Positions 1 through 5,096 of a stretch of DNA of 5,098 nt are shown here, in pieces. Source of the stretch: CAZXMB01 sp964641715 (lineage in GTDB: Bacteria; Desulfobacterota; BSN033; UBA1163); assembly GCA_964641715.1 (NCBI GenBank), contig CAZXMB010000193.1, forward strand, positions 1-5,098. Reading direction: 5' to 3'. The notes below the pieces were generated by a model. It saw nothing but the letters and a program-made list of their open reading frames with translations. It was not told the DNA's origin and ran no database searches. The translations under genes were made by a program, and so were the position numbers. How positions within the stretch are numbered: position 1 is the first letter of the stretch; every line of letters begins with the position of its first letter.

Positions 1-28
1 GCTGCCCAGAAGCTTTATCATTAAGGGC

Positions 29-310
29 TTAAGGTTCCGAAAGGGTGTCCTCAATTTTTTTCCGGAGGGTTTCGTCGATACTCCCCCTTCTCCACTCCTG
101 ACTGGCTTCGATTTCGGCTCGCCCCAGCTCCACTTCTTTGGTCCTTCCCTTTTTCGATAGGATGAAGACATATGAAAAATCGATCTTCCTCATCCGGTCG
201 ATGGTGACTTCAGGGTCGATCTCCTGAATGACCTTCTCGACTAAACGCTTTACCTCTCCCTTGTCATCGAAGATACTTACCCCTTCGAAGCGATAAAATT
301 GAGAAGGCAT
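29..310 (-). CDS. Unrecognised small protein, 93 aa
   Basis: I do not recognise this 93-residue protein and assign no function. It is complete, running from ATG at 310 to TAA at 29. It is highly charged, with no signal peptide, membrane segment or cysteine pair. Visible pattern: a short N-terminal strand (residues about 4-14, FYRFEGVSIFD), a charged helix (about 17-43, GEVKRLVEKVIQEI...), a hydrophobic strand with SYVFILSK (about 46-53), a second strand around TKEVELGRAEIEAS, and a C-terminal charged helix (about 78-91). This suggests a small cytosolic alpha/beta fold. The only Shine-Dalgarno candidate is a GGGG a few bases before the ATG. It lies 87 nt downstream of the DUF35 gene on the same strand, so it may be the last gene of the thiolase operon, but the GC-rich hairpin between them could separate it. 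The regular charged/hydrophobic pattern favours a real gene. Confidence 0.65.
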   Translation of the reverse strand: MPSQFYRFEGVSIFDDKGEVKRLVEKVIQEIDPEVTIDRMRKIDFSYVFILSKKGRTKEVELGRAEIEASQEWRRGSIDETLRKKIEDTLSEP

Positions 311-339
311 GGATTCCCCATTTCTGGAAATTCAGATGG

Positions 340-396
340 ACCTCACCCAGGCCCTCTCCCTTTGCCTGACGGCGGAGGGGAGGACCGGGAAAGGGG
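340..396. repeat. GC-rich imperfect hairpin between cistrons
   Basis: The spacer between the DUF35 stop and the start of the 93-aa gene contains an imperfect inverted repeat. The left arm is CCCAGGCCCTCTCCC (346-360) and the right arm is GGGGAGGACCGGG (377-389), around a loop of about 16 nt. About 11-12 pairs form, with one bulge and one mismatch. In either transcript this would be a strong hairpin. No T-run follows it on the minus strand, so it is not a textbook terminator. Its pyrimidine-rich/purine-rich design (CCTCACCC...CCCTCTCCC) resembles dispersed intergenic palindromes common in environmental bacterial genomes; that family resemblance is an impression. It could stabilise the upstream mRNA end or reduce read-through into the 93-aa gene. 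Confidence 0.5.
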
Positions 397-397
397 A

Positions 398-811
398 TTA
401 AGCCTTTGTGACCTCGAAGGAAAGCTGGCCATCCTCATACTTAAGAGGTTTGACAGCCACCTCCATTCCCACCCTGATCTCTTCGGGTTTGATCTCTTTG
501 GCGATCCGGGCGAATAACTTCAGGCCGCCCCCAAAGTCCACCACGGCCATGGTATAAGGGGGGTCTGTCTCGAAACCCAGAGGGGCATAATACGCAGTGG
601 TAAATGTCTCAAGTTTACCCTTCCTGGGCATCTCAAACCAGTCCATGTTCTTTGAGAAGCATTTTGCACAGTCAGCCCTTGGAGGAAAGAACTTCGCCCC
701 ACAGCCCTTGCAAATAGTGCCTTCAATCTTCCCTTCGGCCAGAAGATCTACGAACTTTGCTGTTTTGGTCACGGACGTAAAGCTCTTTCTCCCGAATTTT
801 TCAAAACCCAT
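398..811 (-). CDS. DUF35 zinc-ribbon/OB-fold protein, thiolase partner
   Basis: This 137-residue protein has the standard layout of the DUF35 (Zn-ribbon domain-containing OB-fold) family. An N-terminal helix (about 12-27) leads into a zinc ribbon with four cysteines, C34-x2-C37-x10-C48-x2-C51. A beta-rich OB-fold follows (about 60-135), with the typical stretches KGKLETFTTAYYAP, DPPYTMAVVDF and IRVGMEVAV. Proteins of this family bind thiolase-superfamily enzymes; known cases are the archaeal thiolase/HMG-CoA synthase complex, BbsA with BbsB in anaerobic toluene degradation, and ChsH2 with Ltp2 in steroid degradation. The start lies 3 nt after the thiolase stop (TAA AAA ATG), and its Shine-Dalgarno GGGGAGG is inside the last thiolase codons, so translation of the two is probably coupled and in matched amounts. 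I infer a stable complex with the adjacent thiolase. All four zinc ligands are present and the length is normal for the family. Confidence 0.93.
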   Translation of the reverse strand: MGFEKFGRKSFTSVTKTAKFVDLLAEGKIEGTICKGCGAKFFPPRADCAKCFSKNMDWFEMPRKGKLETFTTAYYAPLGFETDPPYTMAVVDFGGGLKLFARIAKEIKPEEIRVGMEVAVKPLKYEDGQLSFEVTKA

Positions 812-814
812 TTT

Positions 815-1993
815 TTACCTCCCCAAGATGGTGACATTCCCGTAGAGGCCCACTCCACCGATGTTATGGACCAGACCGATATCCGGTTCTCCTGGAATCT
901 GCATGATCCCTGCCTCCCCTCGGAGCTGGAGGACGATGGTCCGAATCTGGGAGCCTCCGGTTGCACCGATGGGATGGCCTTTTGAAAGGAGACCGCCATC
1001 GACATTGACGGGAATCCTTCCCTCCTTATAGGTTGCTTTCTCGCGAATGAGTTGCTTGCCTTCGCCCAACGGCGCGAATCCAAGACCCTCATAGGCCATG
1101 ATCTCCGCAATGGTAAAACAGTCGTGGACTTCAGCGACCTTGACGTCTTTTGGGCTGATTCCGGCCATCCTGTAAGCCTGGTTGGCGGCTCCGTAGCCCA
1201 CGCTCAGGCCTCTGGTAAAATCAGGCCTTGCGGCCATATTGACAGCCTCTGAGGCTGCCCCGATTCCTAAGACCCAGACCGGTTTTTTGGAAAGGGACTT
1301 TGCCTTTTTTGCATTTGCGAGAATGATGCAGGAACTTCCATCTGCGTTGGCACAGCAGTCACCTACCCTGAGGGGCCATGCCACAGGCCCTGCCATTTTT
1401 GCTTCAGGGTCACCCTGTCTGAAATCTTGCGGTTTGATGGGTTTCCGGTAGACCGCCCTCTCATTGGTCACGCCATAGGTGGAGGATTTAATCCTGACAT
1501 TCATCAGGTCCTCATGGGTCACCCCGTGTTTCGCCATGTAGGCCTGTGCATAGAGGGCGTAATAGGCTGGCATCATGGTTCCGAAAGGAGCCTCCCACTG
1601 GATGTCCGCACCCCGGCCCATCCGCTCCTGAGATTCTGCGGATGTAATTTCGGACATCTTCTGGAACCCGAGGACAACGACGATGTCATGAAGGCCGGAC
1701 TTGATCATGCTATAAGCCACTTTTAATCCGGTACTGCTCGACGAGCAGACGGTCTCCACATAAAGAGTCGGCTGAGGAATAAGGCCCAGGTATTCCGCAA
1801 GGACGCCCGCAGGAGAACGCTGTTTATCATATTCGGGGGCCGAGCAGAAGATGGAGGCATCCACCTCTTTCTGAGCAATTCCCGCATCCTGCATGGCCTC
1901 TCTGAAGGCCTCGAAGGCCAGTTCCCGGATCGATCCCTCATAGCCTCTGACAAAGGTAGTCTGTCCAACACCGATAATCGCTACGTCTTTCAT
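815..1993 (-). CDS. SCP2/SCP-x-type thiolase (acetyl-CoA acyltransferase family)
   Basis: This is a 392-residue thiolase-superfamily protein, numbered here from the ATG at 1993. The nucleophile is C83 in ETVCSSSSTG. The HDCF motif (290-293) replaces the NEAF box of classical thiolases, and GHP (339-341) lies in a GGLLSKGHPIGATGG loop. The usual C-terminal CxG box is absent (HNIGGVGLYGNV instead). In the SCP2-thiolase family the cysteine of HDCF supplies the second catalytic thiol, so C292 probably takes that role and the enzyme should be active. The expected reaction is CoA-dependent cleavage of a 3-oxoacyl-CoA to acetyl-CoA and a shortened acyl-CoA, or the reverse condensation; the substrate cannot be read from sequence. 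A TTG three bases upstream (1996) is in frame, but ATG is preferred, with AAGGAGG 10 nt before it. The DUF35 gene 3 nt downstream suggests a heteromeric complex like BbsA/BbsB. Confidence 0.93.
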   Translation of the reverse strand: MKDVAIIGVGQTTFVRGYEGSIRELAFEAFREAMQDAGIAQKEVDASIFCSAPEYDKQRSPAGVLAEYLGLIPQPTLYVETVCSSSSTGLKVAYSMIKSGLHDIVVVLGFQKMSEITSAESQERMGRGADIQWEAPFGTMMPAYYALYAQAYMAKHGVTHEDLMNVRIKSSTYGVTNERAVYRKPIKPQDFRQGDPEAKMAGPVAWPLRVGDCCANADGSSCIILANAKKAKSLSKKPVWVLGIGAASEAVNMAARPDFTRGLSVGYGAANQAYRMAGISPKDVKVAEVHDCFTIAEIMAYEGLGFAPLGEGKQLIREKATYKEGRIPVNVDGGLLSKGHPIGATGGSQIRTIVLQLRGEAGIMQIPGEPDIGLVHNIGGVGLYGNVTILGR

Positions 1994-2003
1994 CAATAAC
2001 CTT

Positions 2004-2010
2004 CCTCCTT
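2004..2010 (-). promoter_or_regulatory. Strong Shine-Dalgarno of the thiolase gene
   Basis: The minus strand reads AAGGAGG here. It lies 10 nt before ATG 1993 and 7 nt before the alternative TTG 1996, so either start is possible. ATG is chosen as the stronger codon and because thiolases of this family typically begin M-x-D-V-A-I-I-G. Confidence 0.8.
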
Positions 2011-2059
2011 TCGCTCGAGGCTGTGCCGCAATATGGAGAAGCTACCTTCTTTGCAAGAC

Positions 2060-2218
2060 GGAACAGGCGGTCGGGTGACGATGCTTTAGAGCGGAAACCT
2101 TTCATCGCTAAGCTAAGGGGCTCCAAGCCTATGAAAAGAATCCCATTTCTAAGAAAGCTATCTACCCATAACTTTAAACGACCGCGTTCTAAAGCTGAGG
2201 AACCTGATTGCCTGTTCC
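2060..2218. repeat. 159-bp palindromic element with about 43-bp inverted arms
   Basis: The plus-strand arm 2060-2102 and the minus-strand arm 2218-2176 align without gaps at 29 of 43 positions. Both begin with GGAACAGGC (9/9) and share GCTTTAGA (8/8) at the same offset, plus GGT and a closing TTT. Read in one frame, each arm encodes RNRxSGxxALER. The centre (2103-2175) is not clearly palindromic as a whole but holds small stems (GGCT-TGG-AGCC). The right arm also forms two adjacent local hairpins on the minus strand: 2221-2196 (8-bp stem TGAGGAAC/GTTCCTCA, 10-nt loop) and 2196-2170 (11 pairs including one G-U, one bulged G, CGGT loop). GCTTTAGA of the right arm can pair either locally or with the left arm. 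No target-site duplication is clear at the edges. The features fit a decayed MITE-like or dispersed intergenic palindrome; a structured 5' leader RNA is the alternative. Confidence 0.6.
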
Positions 2219-2255
2219 TCACAAATCTATCCTCCCACGTCATTACAACACAGTC

Positions 2256-2326
2256 TCCTCAGGGGTAGGATTTAAAAATAAATGAGGTCTCTTTTTTTTG
2301 CAAGCTTTTTTTTATGTCCTCAGGGG
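2256..2326. repeat. Short direct repeat TCCTCAGGGG flanking an AT-rich segment
   Basis: TCCTCAGGGG occurs at 2256-2265 and again at 2317-2326, the second copy covering the mltG stop codon. Between them are 51 bp of AT-rich DNA with two T8 tracts (plus strand) separated by GCAAGC. A 10-bp repeat could mark an old insertion or a replication-slippage event, or be chance. Nothing ties it to a known element. Confidence 0.3.
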
Positions 2327-3351
2327 CTCCTTTTTGGATTTTTTTGATATTTCCAGACCGCCCGTTGATGGTCTTCGATATCCGAAGAGAAATGATGGGA
2401 TCCGTCATTTTTTGAGACGAAGTATAGATAGGGGACAGTGTCAGGATGGAGAGCGGCAAGGAGGGATTCCTTTCCAGGGTTGCAGATTGGAGTGGGAGGA
2501 AGTCCGGGGAAGAGATAAGTGTTGTAGGGAGTCGGTGTCTCAAGGTGTTCTCTTTTCAGATTCCCGTCAAAATTTTTGATTCCATAGATCACCGTCGGAT
2601 CGCTCTGAAGGGGGATTCCTCTCTTTAAACGGTTATGAAAGACCGCTGAGATCATTGGCCTCTCCTCCGGCAGGGAGGTTTCCTTTTCAATAATGGAGGC
2701 GAGGGTCACCACTTCTCTCTGAGACATATCCAGTTCAGCGGTTCTTCCGATCAGGTCCGGTCCGTAGGCTTTTTGAAATTGATGGACCATGGCGCGGATC
2801 ACCTCCCCGGGATCCATCTCTTTGATCAGATGGTAGGTATTGGGGAAGAGGTAGCCCTCTAATGTCGCCTTTCTTCCAGGCTCCCCGGCAGGGAAAATCC
2901 CGAGAGATGAGATGAATTCCATAGAAGAGGCCTTCTGGAGGAACATCTCTTTTCCCACAATATTTAAGTCCTCTAAGAGGTGGGCAATCTGAAAGAGGGT
3001 ATAGCCCTCCGGAATAGTGATGAGATGCTCTTTCACCTGTCCTTTGACTAAAATATTGAGAACCTCGAGAGGACGCCTCTGGGATGGGAACTCATATTCC
3101 CCTGCCTTGATCGCCTTCTTTTTACCAAGGAGAGTGACCATAGCGATAAAGAGCTCCTTGTTTCGGATGATCCCTTCCTCTTCAAGCATCGTTGAGATTT
3201 TTCTAAGAGGAGTCCCTTTTCTGATCATGATGATTTTGCTTGAGGAGGTCTGGTGGGATGGGATGAATAGAAACCAGCCGATCAGAAGAAGGATCGCTAA
3301 AATAAGGCATGAACCAATGAAAAAAATCTTATGCCGGAGGAGAAGGCTCAT
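2320..3351 (-). CDS. mltG: Endolytic murein transglycosylase MltG (YceG-like)
   Basis: This 343-residue protein is a full-length MltG, the inner-membrane lytic transglycosylase that cleaves nascent peptidoglycan and is thought to terminate glycan strands. A short basic start (MSLLLRHK) precedes a single transmembrane helix (about 9-30) that anchors it with the bulk outside. A LysM-like region follows (about 40-115, with IRKGTPLRKISTMLEEEGII and TIPEGYTLFQIAHLLE). The YceG catalytic domain carries LEGYLFPNTY (164-173), the catalytic glutamate E222 in ASIIEKET, VFHNRL (237-242), LQSDPTVIYG (248-257), YNTY (276-279) and GLPPTPICNPG (283-293), ending with FSSDIEDHQRAVWKYQ. The start ATG 3351 has GAGGAG 9 nt upstream. 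It overlaps the 3' end of ruvX by 23 nt, so translational coupling is likely. All key residues are present and the length is typical. Confidence 0.97.
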   Translation of the reverse strand: MSLLLRHKIFFIGSCLILAILLLIGWFLFIPSHQTSSSKIIMIRKGTPLRKISTMLEEEGIIRNKELFIAMVTLLGKKKAIKAGEYEFPSQRRPLEVLNILVKGQVKEHLITIPEGYTLFQIAHLLEDLNIVGKEMFLQKASSMEFISSLGIFPAGEPGRKATLEGYLFPNTYHLIKEMDPGEVIRAMVHQFQKAYGPDLIGRTAELDMSQREVVTLASIIEKETSLPEERPMISAVFHNRLKRGIPLQSDPTVIYGIKNFDGNLKREHLETPTPYNTYLFPGLPPTPICNPGKESLLAALHPDTVPYLYFVSKNDGSHHFSSDIEDHQRAVWKYQKNPKRSP

Positions 3352-3769
3352 CCCTTCGACTCCTCATCTGGTTCAGATATCCCTGAAGAATCAGGGAAGC
3401 GGCCAGTTTGTCAATGACCTTCTTTCTTTTTGCCCGTGAGAGATCAGCCTGGAGTAAGGTTCTATTAGCTTCCACCGTGGAGAGCCTCTCATCCCATGTC
3501 ACCACCGGAACGGAGATCCTCTCCTCGAGGTCTTTTATCCAGTGGAGAACGATTTCCGCCTGTTTTCCAAGAGTCCCGTTCATATTTATGGGAAGGCCGA
3601 CGACGATGGTCTCCACCCGGAATTGGGATATGAGTTGACTGATCTCCGAAAAGTCCTCTTCCAAACCTTTGCGAATGATCGTTTTTAACCCCTGTGCCGT
3701 CAATCCCAATTCGTCACTCATTGCAATACCAATGGTTTTGAGTCCGATATCAAGGCCCATCACTCGCAT
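3329..3769 (-). CDS. ruvX: RuvX/YqgF family RNase H-fold nuclease
   Basis: With the start chosen here this is 146 residues, the usual size for RuvX (YqgF), whose members are proposed Holliday junction resolvases and have been linked to 16S rRNA 5'-end maturation. Visible motifs are GLDIG with D7, SDELGLTAQG (18-27), VVGLPINMNGT (56-66), TWDERLST (91-98, with E94) and KVIDKLAASLILQGYL (117-132, with D120), matching the acidic residues of the RNase H-like fold. The frame stays open to a TTG at 3805, but that TTG is part of a TTGACA -35-like box, has poor Shine-Dalgarno spacing, and would add 12 residues the family lacks. ATG 3769 gives the family-typical MRVMGLDIG; the adjacent ATG 3772 is the alternative. 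Neither has a good Shine-Dalgarno. It overlaps mltG by 23 nt, and the two probably share a transcript. Confidence 0.95.
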   Translation of the reverse strand: MRVMGLDIGLKTIGIAMSDELGLTAQGLKTIIRKGLEEDFSEISQLISQFRVETIVVGLPINMNGTLGKQAEIVLHWIKDLEERISVPVVTWDERLSTVEANRTLLQADLSRAKRKKVIDKLAASLILQGYLNQMRSRRDEPSPPA

Positions 3770-3776
3770 CATTTTT

Positions 3777-3805
3777 TTTATCGCCGATTTGACCTCTATT
3801 GTCAA
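3777..3805 (-). promoter_or_regulatory. Proximal candidate promoter of ruvX-mltG
   Basis: The minus strand carries TTGACA (3805-3800, 6/6 to the sigma-70 -35 consensus), a 17-nt spacer, and GATAAA (3782-3777, 4/6 to the -10). The predicted transcription start, about 7 nt further on, falls at 3769-3771, on the ruvX start codons. If used, the ruvX mRNA would be leaderless or nearly so, which would fit the missing Shine-Dalgarno. The weak -10 leaves this uncertain. Confidence 0.45.
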
Positions 3806-3842
3806 GCCCCTGAAGCTATTTCTTCCAATTTAAAAATATTTA

Positions 3843-3872
3843 ATGATAACAATAAATTAAAATTATTTTCAA
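3843..3872 (-). promoter_or_regulatory. Distal candidate promoter of ruvX-mltG
   Basis: The minus strand reads TTGAAA (3872-3867, 5/6), an 18-nt spacer and TATCAT (3848-3843, 5/6). Initiation near 3836 would give a leader of about 65 nt ahead of ruvX. The region is very AT-rich, which raises the rate of chance matches. Its -35 lies 16 bp from the -35 of the divergent dehydrogenase promoter, so the two could interfere or share control. Confidence 0.35.
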
Positions 3873-3887
3873 AGAAGCAAAAATATC

Positions 3888-3916
3888 TTGACAATATTTT
3901 TTGAGTTTGTTATAAA
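3888..3916 (+). promoter_or_regulatory. Strong sigma-70-type promoter of the acyl-CoA dehydrogenase gene
   Basis: TTGACA (3888-3893, 6/6) is followed by a 17-nt spacer and TATAAA (3911-3916, 5/6). The AT-rich tract upstream (3830-3886) could act as an UP element. Initiation near 3922-3924 leaves a leader of about 28 nt, holding the Shine-Dalgarno run GGAGGGGAGG (3933-3942), which ends 8 nt before ATG 3951. I saw no clear operator palindrome, so regulation cannot be read here, but strong basal expression is expected. Confidence 0.85.
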
Positions 3917-3950
3917 TTGCACAATCTAAATCGGAGGGGAGGTTATTTAT

Positions 3951-5096
3951 ATGGATTTTTTATTGTCGAAAGAACAAGAAGCAATGCGCGAAATGGCTAA
4001 AAATTTCGCAGAGAAAAAGATTGCCCCTACTATGGAAGAGGACGAGAAGGAGCATCGCTTCCGCCGGGAGATTGTAAAAGAAATGGCTAACCTCGGCTTT
4101 TTCAGTTGCCTGGCACCGGAGAAATATGGCGGAACAGAGACCGGATTCCTTGCTGCTTCAGTGATGACAGAGGAGATTGCGAGGATATCTCCCTCATGGG
4201 GACTTCCATTTAACCTTCAGATGAATGCCATTCAGCCTGTTTTGCTCAATTTTGGAACAGAGGAACAGCGCGAACGCTGGATTCCCAAATTGATCAATGG
4301 AGATCTTTTCGGTTGTTTTGCCATCACCGAGGCTAATTCAGGTTCTGATGTCGCATCCATGAAGAGTTCGGTAGAGGAGAAAGAGGATGGATTCATCCTC
4401 AACGGGACAAAGATGTGGATTTCAGGCATTCCTGTTGCGGATATCGGGATCGTCTATGCCTTTACCGATCGCTCATTAAAACACCGGGGCATTTCAGCAT
4501 TTATCGTCGATATGAAGGCACCGGGTGTCATGCAGAAGGCGATCGACACCAAGTTAGGGCTTTTCTGCGCACCCACCGGGGAAATCGTCTTTGATAATGT
4601 GAAACTCCCCAAGGATAGTCTGGTCGGGAAGAAGGGAGACGGATTTAAGATCTGTATGTTCATGCTGGATAATACAAGACTCTCCTGCGCCTCAAGGGCT
4701 GTGGGAGTGGCAAGGGCCTGTAAAGAACATTCTGTCCGGTATGCCAATGAGAGGGAACAGTTCGGTCAACCCATTGCCAATTTCCAGATGATCCAGGAAC
4801 AGATTGCTGAAATGTATGTGGAGGAGGAGGCGGCCCGACTCCTGGTTTACCGGGCGGCCTGGAATAGAGACCGGGGTCAGAGAAATACGGTCGAAGTCTC
4901 CTGTGCCAAATTCTTTGCTGCGGAAGTTGCGGTCAGGGCTGCCAATACGGCTGTCAAAATCTTCGGGTCTTATGGTTTTTCAAGTGAATACCCGGTGGAG
5001 AGGTTCTACCGCGATTCGAAGTCCTATCAGATTGTCGAAGGGACCTCCAATATCCAGAAGATGATCATTGCCAGAAATGTGTTAGGCCTAAAGTAA
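3951..5096 (+). CDS. Acyl-CoA dehydrogenase, glutaryl/alicyclic acyl-CoA-like clade
   Basis: This 381-residue protein is a complete FAD-dependent acyl-CoA dehydrogenase that oxidises an acyl-CoA to the 2,3-enoyl-CoA and passes electrons to electron-transfer flavoprotein. The N-terminal helical domain covers about 5-117. The beta middle domain (about 120-217) has CFAITEANSGSDVASM (122-137) and WISG (156-159) for flavin and substrate contacts. The C-terminal helical domain has NEREQFGQPI (266-275) and IVEGTSNIQK (361-370), where E363 is the expected catalytic base. The overall pattern (EHRFRREIV, TKLGLFCAPTGEI, NTRLSCAS) resembles glutaryl-CoA and cyclohexanecarboxyl-CoA dehydrogenases of anaerobes. 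The position where glutaryl-CoA dehydrogenases carry a substrate-carboxylate arginine (SALR) reads SPSWG here, which argues against glutaryl-CoA. That alignment is from memory. It has its own strong promoter and ends 2 nt before the window edge, so an operon may continue beyond it. Confidence 0.95.
   Translation: MDFLLSKEQEAMREMAKNFAEKKIAPTMEEDEKEHRFRREIVKEMANLGFFSCLAPEKYGGTETGFLAASVMTEEIARISPSWGLPFNLQMNAIQPVLLNFGTEEQRERWIPKLINGDLFGCFAITEANSGSDVASMKSSVEEKEDGFILNGTKMWISGIPVADIGIVYAFTDRSLKHRGISAFIVDMKAPGVMQKAIDTKLGLFCAPTGEIVFDNVKLPKDSLVGKKGDGFKICMFMLDNTRLSCASRAVGVARACKEHSVRYANEREQFGQPIANFQMIQEQIAEMYVEEEAARLLVYRAAWNRDRGQRNTVEVSCAKFFAAEVAVRAANTAVKIFGSYGFSSEYPVERFYRDSKSYQIVEGTSNIQKMIIARNVLGLK

Larger units (their letters stand above)
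1994..2319. other. Gene-poor gap between mltG and the thiolase gene
   Basis: This 326-nt stretch is the leader of the thiolase-DUF35 operon and the trailer of mltG. I see no convincing gene. Open frames exist on both strands (minus 2243-1938, 101 codons; plus 2023-2268, 81 codons), but both run through the palindromic element described separately and have arginine/serine-rich compositions with no recognisable fold. No strong rho-independent terminator follows mltG: after its stop come two A8 tracts separated by GCTTGC, then an AT-rich stretch. No good sigma-70 promoter for the thiolase gene stands out; the best match (TTGCAA, 17 nt, TATTTT at 2303-2275 on the minus strand) is weak. The gene may therefore use an atypical promoter or read-through from mltG. 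Confidence 0.6.

Noticed and set aside
1..21. ATG at 21 on the minus strand opening a frame (MIKLLGS) to the window edge
   Set aside because: Seven codons with no Shine-Dalgarno are too little to support a gene, although a downstream gene could begin here.
21..32. Small palindrome TTAAGGGCTTAA overlapping the stop of the 93-aa gene
   Set aside because: Only 5-bp AT-rich arms and no T-run, so it is not a credible terminator or operator.
2028..2056. Possible promoter just upstream of the thiolase gene (TTGCAA, then TATTGC) with dyad AGAAG-GTAG-CTTCT in the spacer
   Set aside because: The -10 matches at only 3 of 6 positions and the dyad has 5-bp arms; both are within chance.
1938..2243. 101-codon minus-strand open frame upstream of and overlapping the thiolase start
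   Set aside because: It runs through the palindromic element and the start of the thiolase gene in another frame, is arginine/serine-rich, and has only a distant purine-rich site before its ATG. No fold or family is visible.
2023..2268. 81-codon plus-strand open frame in the same gap
   Set aside because: It covers the same palindromic element on the other strand, has no Shine-Dalgarno, and its similarity to the opposite frame is explained by the inverted arms.
2275..2303. Weak minus-strand promoter TTGCAA, 17 nt, TATTTT upstream of the palindromic element
   Set aside because: Only 4 of 6 matches in each box, in AT-rich DNA where such matches are frequent.
2291..2310. T8 tracts after mltG as a rho-independent terminator
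   Set aside because: On the mltG transcript these are A-tracts, and no GC stem followed by U residues exists there. On the plus strand no gene precedes them.
3329..3805. ruvX starting at TTG 3805
   Set aside because: It would add 12 residues absent from the family, the TTG is part of a -35-like TTGACA, and the only G-rich site is directly against the codon.
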